Assembly (NCBI GenBank): GCA_946481025.1
Contig: CAMLNA010000004.1
Coordinates: forward strand, 1 to 64,000
Direction: 5' to 3'
Origin: an uncultured Rivibacter sp.
GTDB lineage: Bacteria; Pseudomonadota; Gammaproteobacteria; Burkholderiales; Burkholderiaceae
DNA: 64,000 nt
This document shows positions 30,077-37,299 of this stretch, one piece after another; position 1 is the first letter of the stretch; each line of letters opens with the position of its first letter. The notes beneath the pieces were generated by a model that was given only the letters and a program-made list of their open reading frames with translations, did not search any database and had not been told where the DNA came from. Position numbers and translations under genes: made by a program.

Positions 30077-30346
30077 ATGCGCGTCACTGCAACCGAAGCC
30101 AAGAATCGTTTTGGAGCCTTGTGTGTCGAGGCGAAGCGTGAACCCGTGGTGGTCGAGAAGGCAGGCCAGCCCGACACGGTGATTCTGTCGTTCGACGCCT
30201 ACCAGAAGCTCGTCCAGCGCCAGCGGGCCGAAAGCCTGCGCGGGCGCAAGAAGCGTTTCAACGAGCAGTACGGCGAGTGGATCGATGCACAGAACCGCCA
30301 CGTCGAGCAGTACGGCGTGTTCGGCGAGGAATTCCGGGTCTGGTAG
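30077..30346 (+). CDS. Antitoxin with Phd-type front and CcdA-like tail
   Basis: An 89-residue protein. The N-terminal half (MRVTATEAKNRFGALCVEAK ... VVVEKAGQPDTVILSFDAYQ) is a Phd/YefM DNA-binding fold. The C-terminal 24 residues (WIDAQNRHVEQYGVFGEEFR and VW) resemble the toxin-binding tail of CcdA rather than of Phd. It would neutralise the CcdB-like toxin encoded six bases downstream and repress the pair. I chose the ATG at 30077 (GAGGGGTGGCC upstream); the ATG at 30041 with GAGGTGATCA is possible and would add 12 residues. A -10-like TAAAAT at 30046 favours the later start. Confidence 0.8.
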   Translation: MRVTATEAKNRFGALCVEAKREPVVVEKAGQPDTVILSFDAYQKLVQRQRAESLRGRKKRFNEQYGEWIDAQNRHVEQYGVFGEEFRVW

Positions 30347-30352
30347 CGGCCG

Positions 30353-30670
30353 ATGGCTCAGTTCGACGTTTACAGGAACCCGAATGCTGCGCAACGCGAG
30401 GGGTTTCCTTACCTGGTTGTGTTGCAAAGCGACCAGCTCGACCATCTGAGCACGCGCTTTGCGATGCCGCTGCAGCGCCTGGCACAGCACCCTTCGACCG
30501 CACCCCGGCGCCTTGCTCAGACGGTCGTGATCGACGGCGAAGCCCTGTACTTGGCCGCCCAGTACTGCGCGGCGCTTCCTGCACGTGTACTGCGCAGCCC
30601 GGTCTTGTCCCTTGCCCATGAAAGCGCAACGCTGCTGGATGCACTGGACGCCGTGATCTCCGGCGTGTGA
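30353..30670 (+). CDS. ccdB: CcdB family toxin
   Basis: A 105-residue protein beginning MAQFDVYRNPNAAQREGFPY, the CcdB signature, then LVVLQSDQLDHLSTRFAMPL and an end LLDALDAVISGV close to the gyrase-poisoning C-terminal helix of CcdB. CcdB traps DNA gyrase on DNA. The gene is six bases after the antitoxin stop and overlaps or abuts nudB, so the pair was inserted into the nudB operon. Activity is not certain: the extreme C-terminal residues of F-plasmid CcdB (Trp-Gly-Ile) are replaced by Ser-Gly-Val. Confidence 0.85.
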   Translation: MAQFDVYRNPNAAQREGFPYLVVLQSDQLDHLSTRFAMPLQRLAQHPSTAPRRLAQTVVIDGEALYLAAQYCAALPARVLRSPVLSLAHESATLLDALDAVISGV

Positions 30671-30672
30671 CC

Positions 30673-31143
30673 ATGCGCCCGCCCAAGATCCCCGAATCCG
30701 TCCTGGTGGTGATCCACACTGCCGAACTCGACGTGCTGCTCATCGAGCGGGCCGACAAGCCCGGCTACTGGCAGAGCGTCACCGGCTCGAAGGACCGCGT
30801 CGACGAGCCGCTGGCTGAAACCGCGGTGCGCGAGGTGTTCGAGGAAACCGGCATCCGCGTCGGCAGCGCCGAGGTGCCGCTGGCCCGTCTGCGGGACTGG
30901 CACCTGTCGAACGTCTACGAGATCTACCCGGTGTGGCGCCACCGCTATGCCGAGGGCGTGACGCACAACACCGAGCACGTGTTCGGCCTTCGCGTCCCGC
31001 GCGACGTCCCCGTCGTGCTGGCCCCGCGGGAACACCTGCAGCACGTGTGGCTGCCCTATCGGGAAGCGGCCGACCGGTGCTTCTCGCCGTCGAATGCCGA
31101 AGCCGTGCTGCAGCTGCCGAACTTCCTGTCGTCCGACACCTGA
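30673..31143 (+). CDS. nudB: Dihydroneopterin triphosphate diphosphatase
   Basis: A 156-residue Nudix hydrolase. It begins MRPPKIPESVLVVIHTAELD and includes KPGYWQSVTGSKDRVDEPLA leading to the Nudix box (residues about 38-60, ending REVFEETGI). The WQSVTGS motif and place after aspS are typical of NudB, which removes pyrophosphate from dihydroneopterin triphosphate in folate synthesis. It therefore works after FolE, encoded at 53989. Start ATG 30673, or GTG 30667 overlapping the toxin stop. Confidence 0.88.
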   Translation: MRPPKIPESVLVVIHTAELDVLLIERADKPGYWQSVTGSKDRVDEPLAETAVREVFEETGIRVGSAEVPLARLRDWHLSNVYEIYPVWRHRYAEGVTHNTEHVFGLRVPRDVPVVLAPREHLQHVWLPYREAADRCFSPSNAEAVLQLPNFLSSDT

Positions 31144-31175
31144 GTCCGGCAGGAATCGGCGAAGATTCGCAGGCC

Positions 31176-31973
31176 ATGAATCCCCTCCATTCGTCGCTGC
31201 TGCCGCCCTCGGACCACACCTCCACGCTGCTGCGCGTGGCCACGTACAACATCCACAAGGGCGTGCGCGGCGTCGGGCCGGGCAAGCGGCTGGAGATCCA
31301 CAACCTGGGGCTGGGGGTGGAGGCGCTCGATGCCGACCTCGTGTTCCTGCAGGAAGTGCGCAGCTTCCACCACCGCGACGCGCGGCAGTTCGACCGCACC
31401 TCGTTCGGCTGGCCCAAGGTCGGCCAGGCCGAGTACCTCGCGCCCGAGGGCTACGAAGTGGCCTACCGCACCAACGCCTTCACCCGCGGCGGCGAACACG
31501 GCAACGCGCTGCTGTCGCGCTGGCCGGTGGGCGACATCGGGCACTACGACGTGTCCGACCACCGCTTCGAGCAGCGCGGCCTGCTCCATGTGCCGGTGCA
31601 GTGGCACGGCGTCGAGGTCCACGCCGTCGTCTGCCACTTCGGCCTCATCCATTCGAGCCGGGTGCGCCAGGCCGACCGGCTGGCCGCCTACATCAAGGCC
31701 AACGTGCCCAAGCGCGCGCCGCTCATCGTGGCCGGCGACTTCAACGACTGGGGCGAGAAGCTCGACGGCCCGATGAAGCTCAACGGCCTGCACCGCGCCA
31801 CCGCCCCCGACGGGCACCGGCCGCTCACCTACCCGTCGCGCGTGCCGGTGTTTTCGCTCGACCGCGTCTACACCCGTGGGCTGCGCTGCGTCTCCACCTT
31901 CGTGCCGCGCGGCACCGCCTGGGCGCGCATGTCGGACCACCTGCCGCTGGTGGCCGAGCTCGATCTCGCATGA
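31176..31973 (+). CDS. Endonuclease/exonuclease/phosphatase family protein
   Basis: A 265-residue EEP-fold protein. Motifs in order: LRVATYNIHKGVRG, ADLVFLQEVRS (metal-binding Glu), HGNALLSRWPVGD, IVAGDFNDWGEKL (Asp-Asn pair) and MSDHLPLVAELDL (catalytic Asp-His). It sits directly before clsB, as in many related bacteria, and may be a phospholipid phosphodiesterase or phosphatase rather than a nuclease. Confidence 0.88.
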   Translation: MNPLHSSLLPPSDHTSTLLRVATYNIHKGVRGVGPGKRLEIHNLGLGVEALDADLVFLQEVRSFHHRDARQFDRTSFGWPKVGQAEYLAPEGYEVAYRTNAFTRGGEHGNALLSRWPVGDIGHYDVSDHRFEQRGLLHVPVQWHGVEVHAVVCHFGLIHSSRVRQADRLAAYIKANVPKRAPLIVAGDFNDWGEKLDGPMKLNGLHRATAPDGHRPLTYPSRVPVFSLDRVYTRGLRCVSTFVPRGTAWARMSDHLPLVAELDLA

Positions 31974-31986
31974 ACAGGGCGTGCCG

Positions 31987-33285
31987 ATGAGTTCGACGGG
32001 CCTGCGCGACGACGAGGAGCCGGCCCCGTCAGCCTTGTCGTGGTACGTGATGCCCCGCGCCGTGTTCACGGGCGGCAACGAGGTGGAACTGCTGCGCGGC
32101 GGCGACGAGCTGTTCGCTGCCATGGGCCGCGCCATCGTGTCGGCGCGCCACGAAGTCTGGCTGGCCACCTACATCTTCAACGACGATCCCACGGCGATGG
32201 CCATGGTGCAGGCGCTGCTGGCGGCCGCCGCGCGCGGCGTGCGGGTGCGCGTGGTGATCGACGGCTTCGGCTCCATGCGTTCGCTGCCAGCCGTGCTGAC
32301 CCAGCTGCGGGAGGGCGGCGTCGGCGTCGCGGTGTTCCGCCCGGTGCACGGCTGGTGGAGCTGGCTGCTGCCCGGGCAGTTGCGGCGGCTGCACCAGAAG
32401 CTGTGCGTGGTGGACGGCGACGTGGGGTTCGTGGGCGGCATCAACATCATCGACGACCGCTACGACCTGCGCCACGGCTGGAGCGAGACGCCGCGGCTCG
32501 ACTATGCGGTGCGCGTGCGCGGGCCGGTGGTCGCGCCCATCGAGCAGACGGCCCGCGCGATGTGGTCGCGCGCGTGGTTCGGCCGCGACTGGCGCGACGA
32601 GATCCGTGCGCTGGCCCGCAGCGCCAAGCCGGTGGCCCGTGCCAGGCGCCTGCTGCGCCGGCTGCGCGCCGCACGCTGGCGCGAGCTGCCACCGGGCGCC
32701 GGCGACACGCGGCCCATGCGCACCGCCTTCGTCGTGCGCGACAACCTGCGCCAGCGCCGCACCATCGAGCGCAGCTACATCGACGCCATCCGCAGCGCGC
32801 GCACGCGTGTCGACCTCGTGTCGCCGTATTTCTACCCGGGCCAGGCCTTCCGGCGTGCCTTGCGCAGCGCAGCCCGGCGCGGCGTGCGCGTGCGGCTGCT
32901 GCTGCAGGGCCGGTGGGACTACCGCTTCGCTGCCGTGGCCGCGCAGGCGCTGTATGCAGAGCTGCTGGGCCACGGCGTGCACATCTACGAATACACGCCG
33001 GCCTTCCTGCATGCCAAGGTGGCGCTGGTCGACAGGGAGTGGGCCACCGTGGGCAGCTCCAACATCGACCCGCTGTCGCTGCTGGTCAACCTCGAAGCCA
33101 ACGTGATGGTGCGCGACCGGGGCTTCGTCGCCCGCCTGGCCGAAGAGATCGACACCGCCATTGCCGCCTCGCGCGAGGTCACGCTCACCGACGTGGGCGT
33201 GCGCCTGGGCCTGCTGCACCGCGGCTTCGTGGCCTGGTGCGCGCGCGTATACCTGCGCGTGGCCGGCGCCACCGGACGCTATTGA
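31987..33285 (+). CDS. clsB: Cardiolipin synthase ClsB
   Basis: A 432-residue phospholipase-D-superfamily enzyme with two HKD motifs: HQKLCVVDGDVGFVGGINI in the N-terminal half and HAKVALVDREWATVGSSNID in the C-terminal half. Lack of N-terminal membrane helices fits ClsB. It makes cardiolipin from phosphatidylglycerol (or from phosphatidylglycerol plus another phospholipid) at the inner membrane. It follows the EEP gene by 13 bp. The ribosome-binding site is weak (CAGGG). A REP-like hairpin follows. Confidence 0.92.
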   Translation: MSSTGLRDDEEPAPSALSWYVMPRAVFTGGNEVELLRGGDELFAAMGRAIVSARHEVWLATYIFNDDPTAMAMVQALLAAAARGVRVRVVIDGFGSMRSLPAVLTQLREGGVGVAVFRPVHGWWSWLLPGQLRRLHQKLCVVDGDVGFVGGINIIDDRYDLRHGWSETPRLDYAVRVRGPVVAPIEQTARAMWSRAWFGRDWRDEIRALARSAKPVARARRLLRRLRAARWRELPPGAGDTRPMRTAFVVRDNLRQRRTIERSYIDAIRSARTRVDLVSPYFYPGQAFRRALRSAARRGVRVRLLLQGRWDYRFAAVAAQALYAELLGHGVHIYEYTPAFLHAKVALVDREWATVGSSNIDPLSLLVNLEANVMVRDRGFVARLAEEIDTAIAASREVTLTDVGVRLGLLHRGFVAWCARVYLRVAGATGRY

Positions 33286-33299
33286 TGGCCCACCCCCGT

Positions 33300-33366
33300 A
33301 GCGGCTGCGCCGCTCCCGCTCGAGAGGGCGACGCCGGCGGACCGGCAAAGCCGGATCCGCGGCGTC
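33300..33366. repeat. REP-like double hairpin
   Basis: Two inverted repeats lie between clsB and the exonuclease gene: AGCGGC-TGC-GCCGCT at 33300-33314 and a longer stem, GACGCCGGCGGACCGG pairing with CCGGATCCGCGGCGTC at 33330-33366 with small mismatches. There is no T tract. This looks like a repetitive extragenic palindrome. Confidence 0.5.
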
Positions 33367-33381
33367 CACGCCGTTCTTCCC

Positions 33382-34416
33382 ATGGCTGAGACCGACCTCG
33401 TGGTCGAACGGCCGCAAGGCCTCTACTGCCCAGCGGGCGATTTCTACATCGACCCCTGGCAGCCGGTGTCGCGCGCGGTGATCACCCACGCGCATGCCGA
33501 CCATGCACGCGTCGGCCACCAGCACTACCTCGCCTCGGCCCAGGGCGAAGGCGTGCTGCGCGCCCGCTTGGGCGAAGACATCACGCTGCAGGCGCTGGCC
33601 TGGGGCGAGGCGATCGAGCACAACGGCGTGCGCATCAGCCTGCATCCGGCAGGCCACGTGCTGGGTTCGGCGCAGGTGCGGCTCGAGCATGCGGGGCGGG
33701 TGTGGGTGGTGTCGGGCGACTACAAGCTCGAGATCGACGCGACCTGCGCGCCGTTCGAGCCGGTGCGCTGCGACTGCTTCATCACCGAATCGACCTTCGG
33801 CCTGCCGATCTACCGCTGGCCGCCGCAGGCCGAGGTGTTCGCCGACATCAACGCGTGGTGGCGCGGCAATGCAACCGCCGGCCGGCCGAGCCTGCTGATG
33901 GGCTACAGCTTCGGCAAGGCGCAGCGCATCCTGGCCGGCGTGGACGCCGGCATCGGCCCGATCGTCGTGCATGGCGCGGTGGAGCCGCTGAACCGGGCCT
34001 ACCGGCAGGCCGGCGTGGCATTGCCCCCCACGCACCTCGTGAGCGAGGTCACCGACAAGGCGGTCTTCAAGACGGCGCTGGTGGTGGCGCCGCCCAGCGT
34101 GCACGGCAGCCCGTGGGCGCGCCGCTTCGCCGATGCCAGCGACGCTTTCGCCAGCGGCTGGATGCGCCTGCGCGGCGCACGGCGCCGGCGCGGCGTGGAC
34201 CGCGGCTTCGTGCTCAGCGACCATGCCGACTGGCCCGGGCTGCTGCAGGCCATACGCCACACCGGTGCCGAGCGGGTGATCGTCACCCACGGCTACGAGG
34301 CGGTGATGGTGCGCTGGCTGCAGCAGCAGGGCCTGCAGGCGGGCGCCTTCCGCACCGAGTACGGCGACGAGGCGCTGGAAGCGCCGCCACCGCCCGACGC
34401 CGCGCCGCCCGCCTGA
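33382..34416 (+). CDS. Ligase-associated metallo-beta-lactamase exonuclease
   Basis: A 344-residue beta-CASP metallo-beta-lactamase protein. Zinc motif THAHADHAR at residue about 35, AGHVLGSAQVRLEH, WVVSGDYKLE, the beta-CASP part MGYSFGKAQRILAG and VLSDHADWPGLL near the C-terminus. It matches the ligase-associated exonuclease group found with an ATP-dependent DNA ligase and an Lhr-type helicase. Here the ligase lies 3 kb downstream and the helicase begins at 63693. It probably trims DNA ends in a stress repair pathway. Confidence 0.85.
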   Translation: MAETDLVVERPQGLYCPAGDFYIDPWQPVSRAVITHAHADHARVGHQHYLASAQGEGVLRARLGEDITLQALAWGEAIEHNGVRISLHPAGHVLGSAQVRLEHAGRVWVVSGDYKLEIDATCAPFEPVRCDCFITESTFGLPIYRWPPQAEVFADINAWWRGNATAGRPSLLMGYSFGKAQRILAGVDAGIGPIVVHGAVEPLNRAYRQAGVALPPTHLVSEVTDKAVFKTALVVAPPSVHGSPWARRFADASDAFASGWMRLRGARRRRGVDRGFVLSDHADWPGLLQAIRHTGAERVIVTHGYEAVMVRWLQQQGLQAGAFRTEYGDEALEAPPPPDAAPPA

Positions 34417-34494
34417 CGGCGGCGGATTCGGCGCAAAATGCGCCGGCCCTTACCGGGGCGCTGCCTGTTCTTCGCCACCCCATGGGAGACCTGC

Positions 34495-36531
34495 TTGAAC
34501 ACCACGCTCTCGAGTGCCGCCATCCGCGGCGTCGTTGCCCTCTCGCTGCTTGCCGCCGGCACCGCAGCCCTGGCGCAGACTGCCGCCGCCAGCGCCCCCC
34601 GGCCCGGCGGCTACAGCGGGCTCGGTGCCGGCTCGGTGCCGCCTGAAGTGCTGGCGCGCTTCCGCCCGGCAGCCTTGCCCGAGTCCATCTCGCAGCGCGT
34701 CCAGTCGCTGCTCGACCTGCGGGCACCGGGCGCGGGTGTGCTGTCGCCCGACGGCAAGCGCCTGTTCTTCACCTGGCGCGTCACCGGGGTCGACCAGGTC
34801 TGGCGCCTCGACGGCCCCTCGAGCTTCCCGCAGCAGCTCACCGGCGGCGAAGACCGCACCACCGTGCAGGCGGTATCGCCCGACAGCCGCTGGGTCGCGC
34901 TCGAGCGCGACCGCAAGGGCGAAGAGAACCCCGGCGTGTACCTGCAAGGCGCTGACGGCGGGCCGCTGCGGGAGGTGCAGCACAAGCGGGGCGTGCAGAC
35001 CGAGTTCCAGGGGTTCTCGCGTGACGGCCGGGCGCTGTACTACGTGGCCAACGACGTGCGCCCCGATTCCTACGCGCTGTACCGCCACGACATCGCCAGC
35101 GGCCGCAACGAACGGCTGCTCGATGCACAAGGCTTCTGGCGCGTGGGCGAAGTCGGGCCAGGCGGCAAGCTGCTGATGGTCAAGGTGCCCGGCTCGCAGG
35201 CGCGAGAGTGGTTCCTGTTCGACGAAGCGACGCGGCAGCTCGCGCCGGTCATCGGCCAGGGCGAAACCGAGATCTACAACGTGGCCTTCGGCGCGCGCGA
35301 CGGCGAATACTTCGTCGCCACGCCCAAGCTCGCCGGCGTGAACAGGCTCTACCGCCTGCGCACAGGCGGCGAGCTGCAGCCGCTGGCCGCCGGCGGTGCG
35401 TCGTCGCAATGGGAGGTCGAAAGCTTCAAGCTCGACGAGGCACGCGAGCGCCTGTACGTCTCGGTCAACGAAGCCGGCTACACGCGTTCGAAGGCCTATG
35501 ACGCGCGCACCGGCAAGCCGCTGGCCCTGCCTTGGCCGGCCGGCGCCGAGCACGAGCTGATCGGCAGCACCACGCCCAACGGCCGCTGGCTGGTGCTGGG
35601 CGTGGGCCTGCCCGACCGGCCGCGCGAGAGCTTCGTGTGGGACTGGCAGACCCGCCGCCTCACCCGCTGGGTCGTGCCCTCGGTGCCCGAACTCGACAGC
35701 AAGGGCTTCGTGGCCGCCAAACTCGAAAGCTATCCGGCGCGCGACGGCACGCAGATCCCGATGTTCGTGCGTCGCAGCGCGCAATGCGCCGCGGCGGCCA
35801 CGCCCTGTCCGGTGATCGTGCACTTCCATGGCGGCCCCGAGGCGCAGACGCGCCCCGGCTTCTCGCCGGTCTGGCAGCTCTTCATCGACGCCGGGTTCGT
35901 GGTGGCCGAGCCCAACGTGCGCGGCTCGTCCGGCTACGGCAAGGCCTGGCTCGACGCCGACAACGGGCCGAAGCGCCTGCAGGTCGTCACCGACATCGAA
36001 GACGCGGCGCTGCACATCCGCCGCGCCTGGGCCAAGGGCGGCGTGGCACCCAAGGTCGGCGTCTACGGCGGCAGCTACGGCGGCTACTCGGTGCTCTATG
36101 CCATGACGCGCTTCGCGGGCGCCTATGACGCAGGCGTCTCCAACGTCGGCATCGCCAACCTGCTCACCTTCCTGGAGAACACCGCGCCGTATCGCCGCGC
36201 CCTGCGCATCACCGAATACGGTGACCCGGTGAAGGACCGCGAGGCGCTGATCCAGCTGTCGCCCACCACCCACGTCGCGCAATTGAAGGCCCCGCTGCTC
36301 ATCGTGCAAGGAGCCAACGACCCCCGCGTGCCGGTGGGCGAGTCGCTGCTCATGCATGAAGCCGCCGCGTCGCGCGGCGTGCCGGTGGAGCTGATGATCT
36401 TCGCCGACGAGGGCCACGGCGCGTCGAGCCGCGGCAACCAGGCGCTGCAGTTCGGCCATACCTTGCGCTTCTTCCAGCAGCACCTCAAGGCGAGCGGCCC
36501 GTCGCTGGCGACGAGCGGCAAGGCGGAGTGA
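34495..36531 (+). CDS. S9 family prolyl-oligopeptidase-type peptidase
   Basis: A 678-residue exported peptidase. Signal peptide GVVALSLLAAGTAALAQ; seven-bladed propeller in the N-terminal two thirds; alpha/beta-hydrolase domain at the C-terminus with the nucleophile motif GVYGGSYGGYSVLYAM, Asp in GANDPRVPVGE and His in DEGHGASSRG. It likely cleaves small peptides in the periplasm. Start TTG at 34495 with GGGAG upstream. The 3' end overlaps the next gene by four bases. It interrupts the exonuclease-ligase pair. Confidence 0.88.
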   Translation: MNTTLSSAAIRGVVALSLLAAGTAALAQTAAASAPRPGGYSGLGAGSVPPEVLARFRPAALPESISQRVQSLLDLRAPGAGVLSPDGKRLFFTWRVTGVDQVWRLDGPSSFPQQLTGGEDRTTVQAVSPDSRWVALERDRKGEENPGVYLQGADGGPLREVQHKRGVQTEFQGFSRDGRALYYVANDVRPDSYALYRHDIASGRNERLLDAQGFWRVGEVGPGGKLLMVKVPGSQAREWFLFDEATRQLAPVIGQGETEIYNVAFGARDGEYFVATPKLAGVNRLYRLRTGGELQPLAAGGASSQWEVESFKLDEARERLYVSVNEAGYTRSKAYDARTGKPLALPWPAGAEHELIGSTTPNGRWLVLGVGLPDRPRESFVWDWQTRRLTRWVVPSVPELDSKGFVAAKLESYPARDGTQIPMFVRRSAQCAAAATPCPVIVHFHGGPEAQTRPGFSPVWQLFIDAGFVVAEPNVRGSSGYGKAWLDADNGPKRLQVVTDIEDAALHIRRAWAKGGVAPKVGVYGGSYGGYSVLYAMTRFAGAYDAGVSNVGIANLLTFLENTAPYRRALRITEYGDPVKDREALIQLSPTTHVAQLKAPLLIVQGANDPRVPVGESLLMHEAAASRGVPVELMIFADEGHGASSRGNQALQFGHTLRFFQQHLKASGPSLATSGKAE

Positions 36532-37022
36532 CGCACGGGCCGGCCATGGGTTCCGCGCTGGCCGCCGCTGCCGCACGGCTCGGCACGACGCACGCGCCCG
36601 GCATGTGGGTCGGTGCCGTGCGCCGGGCCTTCGAGGCCGACGCGCATGGGCACCACCCGGCGCACTTTCTGGTGGCACTGTGGGAGCCGTCGCCGCCCGA
36701 GCAGCCGCTGTTGCCTCGCTGGCCGGCGGTGGCCGCCATCGCCTCGCCCGACGCCAACGCCGCGCTGCTCGAACTCGTGCGCCACCTGCCGGCGGGCGCC
36801 CGCGTGTGGCTGAGCGACACGGTGGTGGACTGGGCCCTCGTGGCCGAGATCGTGTTGCGAAGCGACCGCAACCTCGAACCGCATCACCGCACCGGCTTGT
36901 CGGCATTCATCGAACGCTGCCGCGACGCCGATGCCTCGCGCATCGAGCGCGAGTACACCGACCGCGAGCCGGGGTTCGAGCGGTTCCGCGACGGACTGCT
37001 CGGGCCCGGCGAGAGCGGCTGA
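36528..37022 (+). CDS. Hypothetical protein
   Basis: About 164 residues, not recognised. It is Ala/His-rich at the start, with a predicted mixed alpha/beta body (HPAHFLVALWEPSPPEQPLL, GARVWLSDTVVDWALVAEIV) and a charged tail. The GTG start overlaps the TGA of the S9 peptidase; an ATG at 36546 is the alternative. No membrane segment or signal is seen. Confidence 0.55.
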   Translation: MTHGPAMGSALAAAAARLGTTHAPGMWVGAVRRAFEADAHGHHPAHFLVALWEPSPPEQPLLPRWPAVAAIASPDANAALLELVRHLPAGARVWLSDTVVDWALVAEIVLRSDRNLEPHHRTGLSAFIERCRDADASRIEREYTDREPGFERFRDGLLGPGESG

Positions 37023-37032
37023 ACGCGCGGCC

Positions 37033-37206
37033 TCAGGCGGAAGGGTCCTTGCCGCGCGTGCGGGTCACGCCGGTGACGATGCCCAGGCCGATGAGGATGA
37101 CAGCGGCGATGCCCACGTAGAGGCTGGGCACGCCCATCTCGATCAAGGCCCAGGCGACGCCTCCCACGAAGATGGCAAAGCCGATCAAATACAGTGCGAA
37201 CGACAT
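37033..37206 (-). CDS. Small two-helix membrane protein
   Basis: A 57-residue protein made of two hydrophobic segments (FALYLIGFAIFVGGVAWALI and LYVGIAAVILIGLGIVTGV) and a short basic tail (TRTRGKDPSA). AGGAGA precedes the ATG at 37206 at good spacing, which supports translation. Function unknown. It is leftward between two rightward genes. Confidence 0.7.
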   Translation of the reverse strand: MSFALYLIGFAIFVGGVAWALIEMGVPSLYVGIAAVILIGLGIVTGVTRTRGKDPSA

Positions 37207-37299
37207 GCGGGTCTCCTGCATCCGGCGGGCGTCATGCTGCCGCGCCGCCTCTTCGCATCTCGGCAAGCACCGTTCCGGCATGCCCCCGCTCTGCGGCAG

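Noticed and set aside
34450..36906. An 818-residue leftward open frame opposite the S9 peptidase
   Set aside because: Composition is Ala/Arg/Gly-rich and mirrors the peptidase codons; the S9 triad is intact on the plus strand.
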